From: Anaeramoeba flamelloides
Taxonomy: Eukaryota; Metamonada; Anaeramoebidae
Direction of reading: 5' to 3'
Length of the DNA stretch: 64,000 bases
NCBI GenBank assembly: GCA_027625915.1
Contig: JANTQA010000060.1
Span: 4,836,001 to 4,900,000, forward strand
This document shows positions 37,510 through 50,000 of the stretch, piece after piece; the first letter of the stretch is position 1; each line of letters opens with the position of its first letter. The notes beneath the pieces were generated by a model, which saw nothing but the letters and a program-made list of their open reading frames with translations, did no database searches and was not told the origin of the DNA. Position numbers and translations under genes: made by a program.

Positions 37510-38077
37510 TTAAGGTTTAAAATCCCATAAATTTGAAAAAGGATCTTCTGGTGTAAGGTGTAGTGAATTGTTAATTGTGTTTTTAGCTGATCGGTCTTGT
37601 GCTTGGTATGGGTTTTAATAGTTATTCAAAATGGCAATTTTTGACAATTTTTTTATTTTTTTTCCGAAATCCAAATTGAAGAGTGTAAGATTAATAGATT
37701 GGTAGTTGTAATAGAATAAATTTTGATATTTGGGTTGAAGAAGACAATTTTCATTTACTTTTTAGTCAATTAACTAAACGAAAAAATATAAATTTTTCAA
37801 AAGCTCCCAATAAAACCAAAACATAATTAAAAATTTCAATCAAAAACCCACAAACCAAATTTTTTTTTAAACTTAAGTTCCCGCCAATCTATTTTTCTTA
37901 CACTCCCTAATTCGGTTTTCGGAAAAAAAAAAATAAATTGTCAAAAATTGCCATTTTGAACAACTATTAAAACCCATACCAAGAACAATATCCATCAGCT
38001 TAAACCCAAATTAACAGCCCACTGCACCCTACTCAAGATAATCTTTTTTTCAGATTTCAGGGATTGTAAACCTTAAG
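37510..38077. mobile_element. Family E inverted-repeat element, copy 3
   Basis: The ends TTAAGGTTTAAAATCCC and GGGATTGTAAACCTTAA are inverted. Further in, the arms carry TGGTATGGGTTTTAATAGTT against AACTATTAAAACCCATACCA, and GGCAATTTTTGACAATTT against AAATTGTCAAAAATTGCC. About 568 bases, uninterrupted, and the best full-length copy of the family. Confidence 0.75.
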
Positions 38078-38268
38078 ATCCCCTAAAATCACAGTCAAGA
38101 TACTTTTGATTAATTTAATTTAATTTGAAAATTGATATTGAATGTTCATTTAGCAGATAGTTATTCAATTGTTGAAATTTCTTTTTTCTTTTTGATCTGG
38201 TTTATTTTAAACCTTTTTACAAGTTTTTAGTCTATGCTTTTTAGATGTTATTTTCAAGTTACTCAAAC

Positions 38269-38516
38269 TTTTGTGTTCCAGTGTCTCAGTATTAACAAGT
38301 ATCCACTTGATCTTTTTCCTTTGTGACTCTTCATCCCTATCTAAAGAAGATTCAGCCAGGAACAAAATAAAAAAAAAAACAAATTTTTATTATCTTTTTT
38401 TAAAAAAATATGATACATCTAGTTTTCAATCTTGTCTATATTATAACGATGATAAAAAAACTCAAAATGCAAGTTAATACCCTGGGGAAACCGAGGATAA
38501 TTTTGTTGAACCACAT
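38269..38516 (-). pseudogene. Possible two-exon coding relic
   Basis: On the minus strand, 38516-38481 (VVQQNYPRFPQ) is followed by a GGTATTA donor, and 38340-38269 (DRDEESQRKKIKWILVNTET) is preceded by TTTAG and followed by a GTTTGAG donor like those of the receptor gene. Joined they stay open. I know no family for it and find no further exons; family E copy 3 begins 200 bases beyond. It may be a broken gene or chance. Confidence 0.25.
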
Positions 38517-38799
38517 CTATTTAATAATAAAAAACTAAATTATAACTTTTTGAAAGAACATGAAATGAAAAGAAAAAGAAAAAATTTCTTTATTTTTTCT
38601 TTTATTAATTGAATAAAAAAATATTTTAAAAATAATAGAGGTTTAACTTGAGACGTTATTTTACTTTATTTTATGAACACTAAATTATTTTTAATAAAAG
38701 AGATGGGTTTTTCTGTTGCAGGTTTTCTTGAATTTGTAACATTTTATTAATTCATGAAAAAATCTTTTAGTGATGATCTAAAAAAACAAAAATCTTGTG

Positions 38800-39837
38800 T
38801 TAATAATTTTTTTTTCCAAAAACAAAGATTGGATCTTTAAGGACATCTTGTGGTTTGATATATTCAAAGTTTGGGTACAATTCATGTGCTTTAAGTGTCT
38901 GCCTTTCATCTTTAAAATACAGTTGTTGATCAATCCAAATCATTTTGTTTAATTGCCATCTCTCTTTGTCTGTTTCGTGCCCACCTTTTGCTGTGATTTC
39001 ATTGCCTGAAGTTTTGAGATTCTTTAATATGGTTTCGGAGTCATAATGGATCCTTTCAAATTTGTAATTTGGGAATGCCTCGTATAGCCAATTTAGTGCC
39101 TGGGTTTGGGTTATAAGGTTACTGCAGATTTGAACACCTTTTTTGGCCACCCTTGGATCGCTAATGATTCTGGCAGTTATGGCGCCTATGTCCCTTAGGT
39201 CATGTGTGGGGTATATAGTGTCCATCTTACCAAATGTGGTGATTTTTTCAAAGAACCTTAAATTTGGCAAGAAATAATCAAAAAAGCCTCCCGTAAAGAT
39301 CAGTTTATAATTAATCCCGGATTGTTTCAAAATATCTTGAAAATCTTTTTTGAGATCAAGAAAATCAACAATGCCTCTTTCCCTTACAAGGTTGTTAGAT
39401 CCAAATTCGGTGGGAACAAAACATTGCACGCCTTCGCTTAAGGCAGCCTTTAGGGCCACACTTTGGATCGGTACGATCTCCTCACCAGTAACCCTTTCAA
39501 CGAAGACACAAGTTTCTGTGTTTTTTAAAAACTTCTTGTAGGTGCTATAGTCCCTTTTGCCCTTCGTTTCCTTGAGGTTACATCCTAATTCATAGAGTTC
39601 GTCAAGCTTTGCGCTATTATTTTTGGTTCTTGCTCTTGAAACAGCAACCACAGAATGCCCTAATTTGGCAAGCGATTTTGAGACTTGGAAGCCAATCTGC
39701 CCTGTGCACCCAAAAACAGTCACTTGTTGTTTTCGGATCTTTGGTTCGGGTGGAAGAACATTTGAAAAAAATGAACTTACAACACCTCGTTTTACAAATT
39801 TATTAAGACCATTTTGGAACTGGAAAAAGTTGAGCAT
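38800..39837 (-). CDS. NmrA/isoflavone-reductase-like NAD(P)-binding protein
   Basis: Single exon, 345 residues. A Rossmann dinucleotide site is at 38-52 (QVTVFGCTGQIGFQV) with Arg68 in VVAVSR, the position that often senses NADP phosphate. FVPTEFG at 140-146 and the Lys-containing stretch at 158-168 match the isoflavone reductase/NmrA group of atypical short-chain dehydrogenases. Some members reduce small molecules and others only sense NAD(P) levels, so the substrate cannot be read from sequence. The first 30 residues (MLNFFQFQNGLNKFVKRG...) precede the fold, carry Lys and Arg but no acid until Glu31, and could be an organelle presequence. Lys and Trp codons are normal; no frameshift. The GC content is visibly higher than in its surroundings, as for other genes here. 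Confidence 0.87.
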   Translation of the reverse strand: MLNFFQFQNGLNKFVKRGVVSSFFSNVLPPEPKIRKQQVTVFGCTGQIGFQVSKSLAKLGHSVVAVSRARTKNNSAKLDELYELGCNLKETKGKRDYSTYKKFLKNTETCVFVERVTGEEIVPIQSVALKAALSEGVQCFVPTEFGSNNLVRERGIVDFLDLKKDFQDILKQSGINYKLIFTGGFFDYFLPNLRFFEKITTFGKMDTIYPTHDLRDIGAITARIISDPRVAKKGVQICSNLITQTQALNWLYEAFPNYKFERIHYDSETILKNLKTSGNEITAKGGHETDKERWQLNKMIWIDQQLYFKDERQTLKAHELYPNFEYIKPQDVLKDPIFVFGKKNY

Positions 39838-41799
39838 TGTTTTTTCAGCTTTTTAATTAATTGAGAAAAAGAAATTGAGTTTTGCAAAGCAAAAATGAGA
39901 AAAAAAATGATTATAAAAATGTAAAAATTGCTCATAAATAACTTTTTTGACGTTAAAATTTCAAAACAATAAGTTTGTTCACAAACAAAAATGTAGAAGC
40001 TCAGGTAAAAAATTGTCTCAAACTAGAAAAAATTGTTTCTTTTCGAAAAATTATTCACCCAAAAAATTGAGTTAATGTAAGTCTCTAACTTGTTGAGTTG
40101 GGTGTCTTTGAAAATTGTTTCCTTAAATTAATCGAATTCAAGCGGAATTTCAATAAATTGTAAGTGCATTTAAAAAAAAGGAAAATAGTGATTCTTGAAA
40201 GTCTTGAAATGATTCAAATTAGTTATAAAAACACTAAATGTTGTATTTAAGAGAGGTTCTCATTTTCATTAATCATTATTTAATAGTTAAAATTTGCCAT
40301 TTTTGATCTATCAGTTTAGACTTGTAGATCAAAAGTTTTTGAATTGGATATTCGGTTTGCAAGATTAGAGTTAAATATTTTATTAAAACATGATTAATAC
40401 TTTCTTTTTTTCCAGAAAAAAATACATTTTTCAATTAGAGACTTAATTTGCTGCAAAATCAAATTTATACCTTTTTCTCTTATTTTTTTTTCAATTTAAG
40501 AAACCTTTCTTGGAAATGAAAAAATAAAAAAGTAAATGGAAAAGTAATTTGCCTGAACATATTATATTACAAAAATATAAATTGAAATAGCTCTTTTGTT
40601 GTTCAAAATCTAAGTTTTAAACAGGAATCACTTTTTTAAAAGAATTTTAGGAAATTTTCACTTTATTCTTCAAATTGTGTGTTTTGGTGTGAGGATTTTT
40701 CGGAAAGAAAGATGTTTTAAAAATAATCGGAATTCTCGTTACTTTTAGAGTAATAATTCAATGTAAATGTCAATTAAAAGTTTGATAAATTTATGGACAA
40801 GTCAAAATAGTGCGATTTTTGGTTAGTCATGAAAATTTAAAATATAAATTCTGGAAATAAAACAATTTTCCAAATTCTCAAAAAGTAGGCAAAATTCAAA
40901 TCAATTTTGTTTATCTCTGTTTAATTCTTACTTTTGACTTTATTTTCAAATTAGTGTCAACCATTACACAGTACTATTATAAAATTATTAAATAAAGTGG
41001 AAAGTAAGTGAACTAATATAGTATGGATTATCGAATTTTCAATTGAATTCCAAGATTTGATAATCAAAAATGATTTTACCCAAATTTAAAATTTTAGAAA
41101 CAAAAATAAATTTAAAAAAAAAACAAGTAACTTGATGGCACTTGATCACACTCCTCAAAAAATATTTTAAAATAACCAAAAAATCAAAAATATTAATTAG
41201 TCAAACTCAAAAAAAAATTAATATCGTTATCTTCAACTGTTCGAAAATTTAGTTGTTTGCAAATTACTTAAAGAGTTATATAGTTAGATAGCCAAGAATA
41301 ATTCGAATAAATTTTATTCTTTATGTTCAAAATATCAACAGTAGGAAATGATTGAAAATATTAATCATTTTTTGTAGATAAGTCCTTCATATGAAAATAT
41401 AGATTAATATTTCAAAACAAATTACAAGTAATTAATCTTGAAATCAAAAAGTTGGAAATTCTTTTTAATAAATAATAATCTTAGAAATCTCAGATTTTAA
41501 ACTTAAATTTCTCAAATTAATACCAAATCTAAGAGATTTAGAGTGTAATGTACACTTACCCAAAACCGGTATTAGAAAAATAAATAGGACATAAGCTTGA
41601 CTTCAAATTCCTCTTTTTGAATAAACAAATTAAAAAAAAAATAAATTGAAATTTTGGATATCTGTAATGTTTTTTTTATTGTATTTCGCCGTAAACAATT
41701 GTGTGAGATGATAATCCTAAATTAAAGATTCTGAAAATTTGTAAAAAAAAAGAGATAAAAATGTATTCCCTTTTGAATATAAAAAACGATTATTAAAAA

Positions 41800-41998
41800 T
41801 ACAGTCAGTTCCACTTTTAAGGCACAATCATTCAACAAAATTTAAGGCACAATAAAAATCTCAAATAAAGCACAAAATTCAAATTCAAGTATAATAAATT
41901 GTAAAAAATAAAATTACAAATTTTATGCCTTAATTTTAGATTTTTTTGTGCCTTAAATTTCGTTGAAAGTTTGTACCTTAAAAGTGGAGCTGACTGTA
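41800..41998. mobile_element. Tc1/mariner-type MITE, family B copy 1
   Basis: Ends TACAGTCAGTTCCACTTTTA and TAAAAGTGGAGCTGACTGTA, with TA target sites and further inverted matches (AAGGCACAA...TTGTGCCTTA). About 199 bases, non-coding. Sister copies at 48532-48732 and 61191-61389. Confidence 0.85.
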
Positions 41999-42089
41999 AA
42001 AGAAAAAACTAATCTTTTTCTTCTTTAATGCTAGATTTATGAAAGGGATATTATTTGTTGAAAAATAAATTAAAAAAATTCATTTATAT

Positions 42090-42400
42090 ATTAATTTATT
42101 TAGAGAAAGGATTAATCAATAAAAATTGTATTAAATATAATTAAAAAGAGAAGAAAAGCATTAAAAAATCTCTATAAATAATAATAATATCATTTAATTG
42201 GCCAAATTAAAAACTATACATGCCCTGAATAAATAGGAGGGACTCAAAATACCAATAGTAAGATTATCGATTACATATAAAAATTCGACAAAATGTGATT
42301 AGTAATAGGTAGGTTTTTTCTAATTTGAAAGAATTGAGTAATATCTATAATTTAGTTAAATTCTTTTAATTTTTAAAAAACCTAGACACTACTTCTCATA
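42090..42400. repeat. Composite repeat: family M plus H hairpin
   Basis: 42090-42230 aligns with 46905-47035 (TTATTTAGAGAAAGGA, AAAAAGAGAAGAAAAGCATT). It is followed at 42310-42390 by a family H hairpin (AATTTGAAAGAATTGAG against TTAAATTCTTTTAATTTTT). The two parts occur in the same order at 46905-47175, so they probably move or duplicate as a unit. Confidence 0.5.
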
Positions 42401-44293
42401 GTGAGACGGGTTGCAGGAATTTATATATATATATATATCTTTTACTATTTTAAGTATTTTTTGTGATAAATATTTTTTCTTTTTTTTTTTTCTTTATTTT
42501 AAGTTTTTGAAGCATCAGAACTTTGATAAAAAATTCTTGACAAGAGCAATAAAATTCAAAATTTGGATTAGTGAAAAAATTTCATTCATCTTTTCAAAAA
42601 AAATTTACAAGATAAAAAGGAAAATTTCGAATTTTTACTATGATGAAAATAAGATTAGATTATTCTTATTTCCCCTTTTAGAATTGATCCCTTGATGATA
42701 TCTTGGATTATTTGTATTTAGTTTTTCTTTGAAAAGTTGAATTAAAATTTGGTTCATTTTATTTTACAATTTATTGTCTTTGCCAATCAATACTAATAAA
42801 TTCTCAAAAATAGTTAATAATTTTGAAATTCAAGTCAAAGTAGTGAAAAAAATATTTTGAAATAGAAAAATAAAAATTAAAAAAAATTATGATTGCCTAA
42901 TATATATTAAAAATTAACCAATATATGAAGTTTGAGACTGATCTCAAAAAAATAACAATCAAAAACAAAGAAATTTTTTGAAAAAAGATACTAAAATCAA
43001 AATTCAATTTACAATTTGAATGTTTGTGTATTCAAATAGCTATATATAATTTTAAAAATAAGAGTGTTGGTTTTGAAAGTGTAACTTTTTGACACTTTTT
43101 GAGAACTTAAATATTTTTTCATTTTTATCTTTATTCTCAAATAAGTTATTTTTTACTCAAAAATGTTACAAAATACTTATTTGTCAAATTTTGAGGGTTT
43201 CGAAATAACCAAAAATTGGATTAACTCAAATTAAATTGATTGAGTACTTAAAGAAAACATTTATTTTGAATTTAAGAAATTTAACACTTTTTACAAATTT
43301 CAAATACGAAAAAGAAGTTTTTTTTTCCTCAATTTAAAAATCAATTTTTTACTTTTTGGGAATTCTTTTTCAAATTTTTTTTTGTTTTGATTTTTTTACC
43401 AATCGAGATCAAATGAATTTTTTTTTTTTTTAGTTTTTAAATTTTGTCCATCAAAAAAAAAATAAATTTCAGAATAAATATAGTTCTTTTAAAGCCAATT
43501 CTTGAGTATGGTACAAATTTATGATAAATTAATAGAGTCTTAAGTGTAATTTTAATTTTTTAAAATTTGAAAATTATATTTTGAAAACAAATTTTTGAAA
43601 GAATATTTTGAAGATAAATTAATTATATAAAGTATCTTAATATTTAAAAAAAGCTTTCTTCAAAGATTCATTTAAAAAAGTTCAAAAATTGAAAACAGAT
43701 TATAAATGTAAAAAAAAAAAATTGAATTTAACTGTAAGAATAATCAAATTTTTCATTGATTAATAACCTTATGAATAATGTAGAAAAAATATCAAACTAA
43801 CCATAGTGACCTTAAGAAACTATCTACAACTTAAAGATAAATGAGTAAATACAATAACAAATTTTAAAAAAAAAAAAAAAATTAATATCAAATCTTGAAA
43901 TTGAATTATGAACTAAAAATTTGATCATTACAATATCATTGTTGTACTTTAAATATTATTTTCCTTAATAAAATCATGTATTTAAAATTTTGATCCTTTT
44001 CTATCATCCCCTTAAATTCAAAATCCTTCATTTTTTAAATTATTTCCAAATTGAATGTAAATTGTGATATTTTTATTATTAAAACTGTTTAAACTGTGTA
44101 GAAATTTTTGTAATTTAGTTTAGTTTCGAAAAAAAATACCAGATATGAAAATAATTCATTATAAAATTCTATTTTTTTTTTTTCTTCACTATAAGGAGAT
44201 CTACTGAGGCTATCAAACAATCAGATGAGTATATAATATATACTCCCACTTTAATGAAGATTTAACTAAGTTTATTTATCGAGTTCATAAAAA

Positions 44294-44473
44294 ATGGGTT
44301 ATTTAGAAAAATGTCTTGATTCTTTAATAAAAGAAATTATTCAGCAATTATATAACAATTTTCCATATATTAAAAATCATATAAATTTTGTCGAGTTTTG
44401 CTCTCGAGTTTGGACAATCATGTTTTTTATTCTTGTTTTAGGACTGATTGAAGATTGTTTTGAACTAGTGTAA
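44294..44473 (+). CDS. Small hypothetical open frame, 59 residues
   Basis: Starts MGYLEKCLDSLIKEIIQQLY and ends with TAA. It has one likely membrane-spanning stretch, WTIMFFILVLGLIEDCF. No family recognised. It lies alone in A/T-rich DNA, and there is no sign of splicing or repeat copies that would support it; it may be a chance frame or a gene fragment. Confidence 0.2.
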   Translation: MGYLEKCLDSLIKEIIQQLYNNFPYIKNHINFVEFCSRVWTIMFFILVLGLIEDCFELV

Positions 44474-45182
44474 TTTAATAAATCATCATTCTGATAAGTG
44501 GGGGAGTTATAATTGAAAAAGTTCGATTCTAAAAAAAAGGATTTGATTCTAAATAAAAGAAATTTCACAAAAATTTTGTCTAAAAATCTCAAAAAAAAAA
44601 ATCATCGAAGAGATTATTTACATGTTTGGATTTTTTTCAATAATATATATCAAAAAAAGATCAATCTTCCATTAAAATATATCAAAGAAAAAGATTGATA
44701 GTTCCACGTAGATAATTAATCGTGTTTTTTCTCGAAAGATACCTTGAAAAAATTTATCTGTCAAATGAATTGAAAAAGTTGTTTGAGGAATTTAAAAAAG
44801 AGTGAGAAAAATCATTAAAATTTTTAACAAGTTTGATTTCTATAATTCAAATTTTATTACAAGACTACAAATGATCACCATTGAGTAAAGGAAACACAGA
44901 CATTTTTTATATATGTGTATTTTTGAATCAAAAATATATTATTCTAATTGATATTAGCAAAAGAATTTTTTGGGTTGATTTCAAATGAAAAGGTACCAAA
45001 AATCTTCAAAAGTAATCAAAGTGGAGTTTAAATTTTCAATGAACAATCCACAGTTTTGTTGTAAGAAATTGAATATAAACTTTAACATTCTTATCTCTGA
45101 AAATAGTACTCAAAAAATCAACAAAATCAAACTCATTTTTTAATTTATTATTTCCTTTTTGAGAAATTTTTTTTTTTAACAA

Positions 45183-46254
45183 ATGAGTTCAACAGGAGGT
45201 TATGATCGTCATATTACAATTTTTTCACCAGAAGGAAGATTGTATCAAGTAGAGTATGCATTTAAAGCAATTAGATTGGCCGGTGTTACAACAATTGGTG
45301 TGAGAGGAAGTGATAGTGTGTGTGTTGTGACCCAAAAAAAGGTCACAGACAAATTAATTGTCCCTTCAACTGTAACAAGTATGTTTAGAATTACAAATAC
45401 AATTGGGTGTTGTTTAACTGGAAGAAGATGTATGCCATTTTTTGTTTTTTCTTTTTCTTTTCTTCTTGAATCTTTGTTGATTGACACTTTTTTCTTTTTA
45501 ATTTTTTTTCATCTTTTTTTGTGTTTTTTCCTTTTTTTATTTTTGTATCTGTCTTCAACAACCAAAAAACCATTCCAAAAATGTATTATTTTATTTTGTA
45601 GCTGACATGTTATTAATCGTTCAAAGATTAAGGCACGTAGCCCAAGAATTTGAATTTAAATATGGCTTTGTTATTCCTGTTTCATATCTTTCTCAAAGAA
45701 TTGGAGATCTTTCTCAATTAAGAACTCAATACGCATTCCAAAGACCAGCGGCTTTATGTAAGAATAGATCCCAGAACAATAAAAAACAAAAAAACAATCA
45801 ATTAAATCCAAGAAAAAAACAATCAATTAAAAAAACAATCTTTTTTTCTTCTTTTTTGAATTTTTTTAATACTTTCTCATCCTTTTACTCGTTTCTTTTT
45901 TTTATTCCAAATTTTTTAGCGATTGTATTATTTGGAATTGATGAAGAATATGGACCACAACTCTTTAGATGCGATCCAGCAGGGTACCAAGTTGGTTATA
46001 AGGCCTTATGCACAGGGCAAAAAGAACAAGAAGGAACAAACTCACTAGAAAAAAAAATTAAACAAAAAAGTGATTTAAATACCAAGGAAACAATTGAATT
46101 AGCCATCTCAACCTTACAAAGGGTACTAAACACAGACTTTAAACCAGATGAAATCGAAGTTTCTGTTGTCACTACAGAAAATCCAAAGTTTAAAGTTCTT
46201 CAAGACTTAGAAGTAGAGGAAATTTTAAATGAAATTGCAGAAAATGAATTTTAA
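45183..46254 (+). CDS. PSMA6: 20S proteasome subunit alpha-6
   Basis: Three exons: 45183-45429, 45602-45757 and 45920-46254; introns of 172 and 162 bases, GT-AG, both phase 1; 245 residues, as usual for this subunit. The N-terminal alpha signature [25 protein letters not shown] is the form typical of alpha-6 (type-1). The joins restore GRR-SDMLLIV and [18 protein letters not shown], followed by [15 protein letters not shown] and [19 protein letters not shown]. Alpha subunits form the outer gated rings of the 20S core and have no protease activity. The ATG follows a stretch of T and A (TTTTTTTTTAACAAATGAG). Downstream TAA at 46252-46254. Confidence 0.97.
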
Positions 46255-46904
46255 TTCTAGTTTTGTTTTTGTTTTGATCAAAACAAATCAAAATTGTTTT
46301 ATCATTCCTATTCTCTCTTTTGTTTTATTATTATTTTTACAAATTTCAGAAAAAGAAATTAATAAACAAAAATTTAAAAAAGTAATATCTTTTACAATTT
46401 CCTAAAATCATTTTTTAATAAATTTTACAACATTTGTGTTGATTCCTGTTAAATTCTTAAATGCAATTAATTATTTTTTTTATGGTTTTTGGATTTTTTC
46501 AATTGATCAAAAACAATTAACATCCCGTTTTTGTCACCCACCTAGATTTTGATTATAACAGTTATTTAAATCTGTTAGATTGGTTACGGTTATTTATATT
46601 AAATTGTAGTTGTATTCATGATGATATATGGCTTTTTAATCGATTCAAATTAAAATTTGAATTCTTTTTATTCATAGAATGTTAATTAAAATTAAAATCA
46701 AATTAAAATTTATTAAACTATATATGTTATATTGCCTTATTATTAAAATGCCAAATTCTTCCCCTTTTGTGTTTTTTTTGACTTTTATTTGCTATAGAGG
46801 TAAAGCAAATAATAATTTTAAGCATACATTGGAACTTTCACTTTTTTTCCTACTAAACTCCATTTCATTCAAAGACAACTAAAAATGAAAAATTCAATTT
46901 TTTA

Positions 46905-47175
46905 TTAAGTTATTTAGAGAAAGGAGTAATTAAAGAAAATTTTATCAAATAAAACAGAGAAGAAGAAGAATTATTAAAATATCAATATAAAAATAATAGA
47001 ATCATTTGCATGACCAAATAAAAAACTTATTCACTGTGGTTATGTTTTCCATGATTTGAAAGAATTGAGTAAAATCATTGATTTTTCTTCTATTCTTTTA
47101 ATTCTGGAAAACCACCTTTATCTTTTTTTTAATTTATCAAATTAAAAAAAATCTAGGCACTTGACGACACTTCCC
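46905..47175. repeat. Composite repeat: family M plus H hairpin, copy 2
   Basis: AAGTTATTTAGAGAAAGGAG and AGAGAAGAAGAAGAATTAT match 42090-42230. The hairpin at 47040-47115 pairs TTTTCCATGATTTGAAAG with TTTTAATTCTGGAAAACC. A CTAGGCACTTGACGACACTT tail follows, like the spacers of the receptor-intron array. Confidence 0.5.
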
Positions 47176-48531
47176 CTGAATTCAAAGGGGTAAAAACCAG
47201 ATAGAAAAATAAAAATTCCATTTTTTATTTCGAATTAACCAACATCTGATTGTTTAGAAATATGAGAAATAATAAACTTCCGATTATGGTTGATATTCAT
47301 AAAAGAAATTCCTGAACAAACCATAAATTATAAAAAAAAAAAAAAAATGTTAAAAATATTTTTACGACCTATTCATTGGAACGTCTCCTGAAAAATTTCT
47401 CAATTTCTCTAGAAAATTAAAATTTTTGACAAAAAGATTTTTTACTACAAATTCCTGAATTTAAAAAGAAAATACAAACCTTCACCATACTTAATGTTTA
47501 TTTGGATTTTTAAAAATTATATTTTTTTTTCAAATTTACTTTTTCAAAAATGAAAAAAAAAGACAAAAAAAAACAAAAAAATGGAAACAGAAAAAAAAAA
47601 ATGACTAAAAAAAATAAAAAAATAAAAAAATAAAAAAAATTGACTAAATTAGAAGAAATGATCCAGATCTAAAATTTTGAATTGTATTTTGAGATAAATA
47701 ATGAATTAAACTCATAGAATATGTTCTATTTTAAAAATAAGATTTGGACCCCTTTGACTGAAAAAGAGTTTATTTAATTTTCTTTAAATAAATTTGTAAA
47801 TTTAATAGATTAGTGTACAAAATATTTCTCTAGATTAAGTGTTATTATTTATTGATAAATTAGATTTTACAAAGAAACTAATGATTAAATATCACATACC
47901 AAGTGCTATAAAATTAACCTTCAATTAAGAGCAAAATTTTCGAGCTGGTCTCTTCAGATTTAGTCTAAGAATAACTCCGTAGATACAATTTTTAGATTTC
48001 ATTTCACGATAGTTTTTTAAAATGTAAACTTTAATAAAATTCAAATTGACTTATTTTCTATCGAAGGTGTATAAAAAGCACAATAACAAATATTTTTTAT
48101 AATTTGCATATAAATAAATAATTAATAAGTCGATTAATGTATATCATGAAATATGTGATATATACATGGATATAATATCTTGGATCAATAGATTTTCTCT
48201 TAAAAATTGGACAAGCAAAATTCTTCAGTGAACAAATTTAAAAAAAAAACGAAGTTCATTTTGATCTCCAATTAATGACCAAATAAAATTTCAAAAGAAA
48301 TCTATTTGATTTTTTTTACAATTATTTTCACTATTTGAAGAAGATTATAATATTTTATTATAGACGTAAATCTAGATTTCGTAATAATCAAAAAGTTTAA
48401 AACAATTATAATTAAAAAAAATCAGAAAATGTGAGAAAAATGGCAAAATGTGAAAAAGGTTGAATAAAAGATTTCAATTTTCAGATTGTAAAAATAATTT
48501 TTTGTCATCTAAAATTCATTAAAAACCCTTT

Positions 48532-48732
48532 TACAGTCAGTTTAACTTTAAAGGCACAAACTTTCAACGAAATTTAAGGCACAAAAAAATCTCAAATTAA
48601 AGCACAAAATTCAGGTTCTAGTAAAAATAAATTGCAAAAAATAAAATTCCAAATTTTGTGCCTTAATTTGAGATTTTTTTTGTGCCTTAAATTTCGTTGA
48701 AAGTTTGTGTCTTAAAAGTGGAACTGACTGTA
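48532..48732. mobile_element. Tc1/mariner-type MITE, family B copy 2
   Basis: Ends TACAGTCAGTTTAACTTTAA and TTAAAAGTGGAACTGACTGTA with the last base trimmed from the 20-base view; TA target sites on both sides. It carries AGGCACAAACTTTCAACGAA against TTCGTTGAAAGTTTGTGTCT. Confidence 0.85.
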
Positions 48733-48889
48733 ACAGTTAATCTAATTCCAAAAAGTTGGGAATTTTTATTTTAATTTCATAATAAAGTTATCTTTGTGAT
48801 AGAGGATCAGTTCCTTAATTTTCACTACAAAATAGAGTAAAAAACTAATTCTAATTGAAATCATGTAATAATATTGATTTCCAAATTTG

Positions 48890-48894
<5 letters not shown>

Positions 48895-48922
<28 letters not shown>
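48895..48922. repeat. TA microsatellite
   Basis: About 13 TA units, not associated with an element end that I can see. Confidence 0.85.
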
Positions 48923-48924
<2 letters not shown>

Positions 48925-49319
48925 AAGTAACATAGTATACATTTTTATTGGAATAAACAATGCAATGGCAATTCCAATAAAAAAATAAAGGCAACATGTC
49001 AAATGATACAAATAATTTTACAAAAAACAAAATAAATTTATTTTTTTTAACTTAATGTGTGTTTTTTTTTCAAGATTACAGTCTCTTGCAAAAACCTTTT
49101 TTAACCGATCAAAAATTAAAATAATCATTATTAATTTTCACGGCCAATCAAATATCATTTAAAATTTTTATCGAAATATTTCATATTTTTTTATGTAATG
49201 TGATATTAACTAAAAAATTTTATTATTATTAAAAGTTAATAGATTGATTGTTAAAAATGTTCCAAACACCATTTCAAGAATTTTGACGAACTTGAAATAA
49301 TAAATTGAAAAAAAAAAAT

Positions 49320-50000
49320 ATTCTTGAGTATTCAAGAACAATTAATAACTAAATATGATTTGTAATTCACTTTTAAGTCATTCTAGATCAATAAAATAAG
49401 ATATTTTAATAATTAAAAAAAATAAAACCAAAAACTAAAAAAAAGAGAGTCACAATTTTTGAATAAGCAGTATGTATTTTTATTTACTGAACGTCCACTG
49501 AAAAAAAGTTAACAACAAGATTTTTTATGAAGAATTAAATTCATTTTAAAAGAAATCACATAAACTCAATTTTCATAGTGATTATATGTAAGCTAAATTT
49601 CAAAAATAGGGGCAGATTTTTCATCCTAAAAAAATTTGTTTAATTGTTTTTTAATTTGAATAATAATGTATTTTACTAAAGTGTTTAGAGATAATAACCA
49701 AAATAGATTAATAAATAAAAATATAGTGTAATCACTTTATTTTTTGAAATGCAAATGAAAAAAGAAAAAAATATTAAAAAAAAAGTTTGCCCCTAATTTT
49801 GAAATTTGGTTTATTTTCTTAGATCTTTTTTTTTTGCACATGATCTTTCACAAAAAGAAAAAGAAAAAGTAAAAAAAATAAAATTTGTAAAATTAGAAAA
49901 AATTATTTTGATTCAAAAATTTGAAAATATTTTTTCGAGAATCATACTGGAATAAATCCTCAAAATAAATTTCATTATCATTATAAAATGATTCAAAATT
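49320..50000 (-). repeat. Dispersed repeat family K, copy 2
   Basis: Matches 27360-27800 in the same order (GAGTATTCAAGAA, AGAAGATTTTTT region, GAAAATATTTTTTCGAGAAT, CATACTGGAATAAA). A family C element, 49589-49813, interrupts it; copy 1 lacks that element. Both copies carry the minus-strand peptide described at 49893. Confidence 0.55.
49589..49813. mobile_element. Tc1/mariner-type MITE, family C copy 1
   Basis: Ends TAAGCTAAATTTCAAAAATA and, reversed, TAAACCAAATTTCAAAATTA, both followed by GGGGCA. About 225 bases, TA at both ends. Inserted into family K copy 2. Copies at 54395-54619 and 61003-61427. Confidence 0.85.

Larger units (their letters stand above)
34961..38268. other. Intergenic region with nested MITEs
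   Basis: Downstream of the receptor stop. It holds family A copy 3 with a family F element inside it (35429-36112) and family E copy 3 (37510-38077). Between 36113 and 37509 I see only A/T-rich DNA without a gene. Confidence 0.6.
39838..45182. other. Intergenic region, no supported gene
   Basis: Lies between two divergent genes, NmrA-like and proteasome alpha-6. It holds family B copy 1, a family M/H repeat at 42090-42400, a TA run near 42421-42440 and a possible 59-residue frame at 44294-44473. The rest is A/T-rich with scattered poly-A and poly-T. No promoter motif could be named. Confidence 0.55.
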
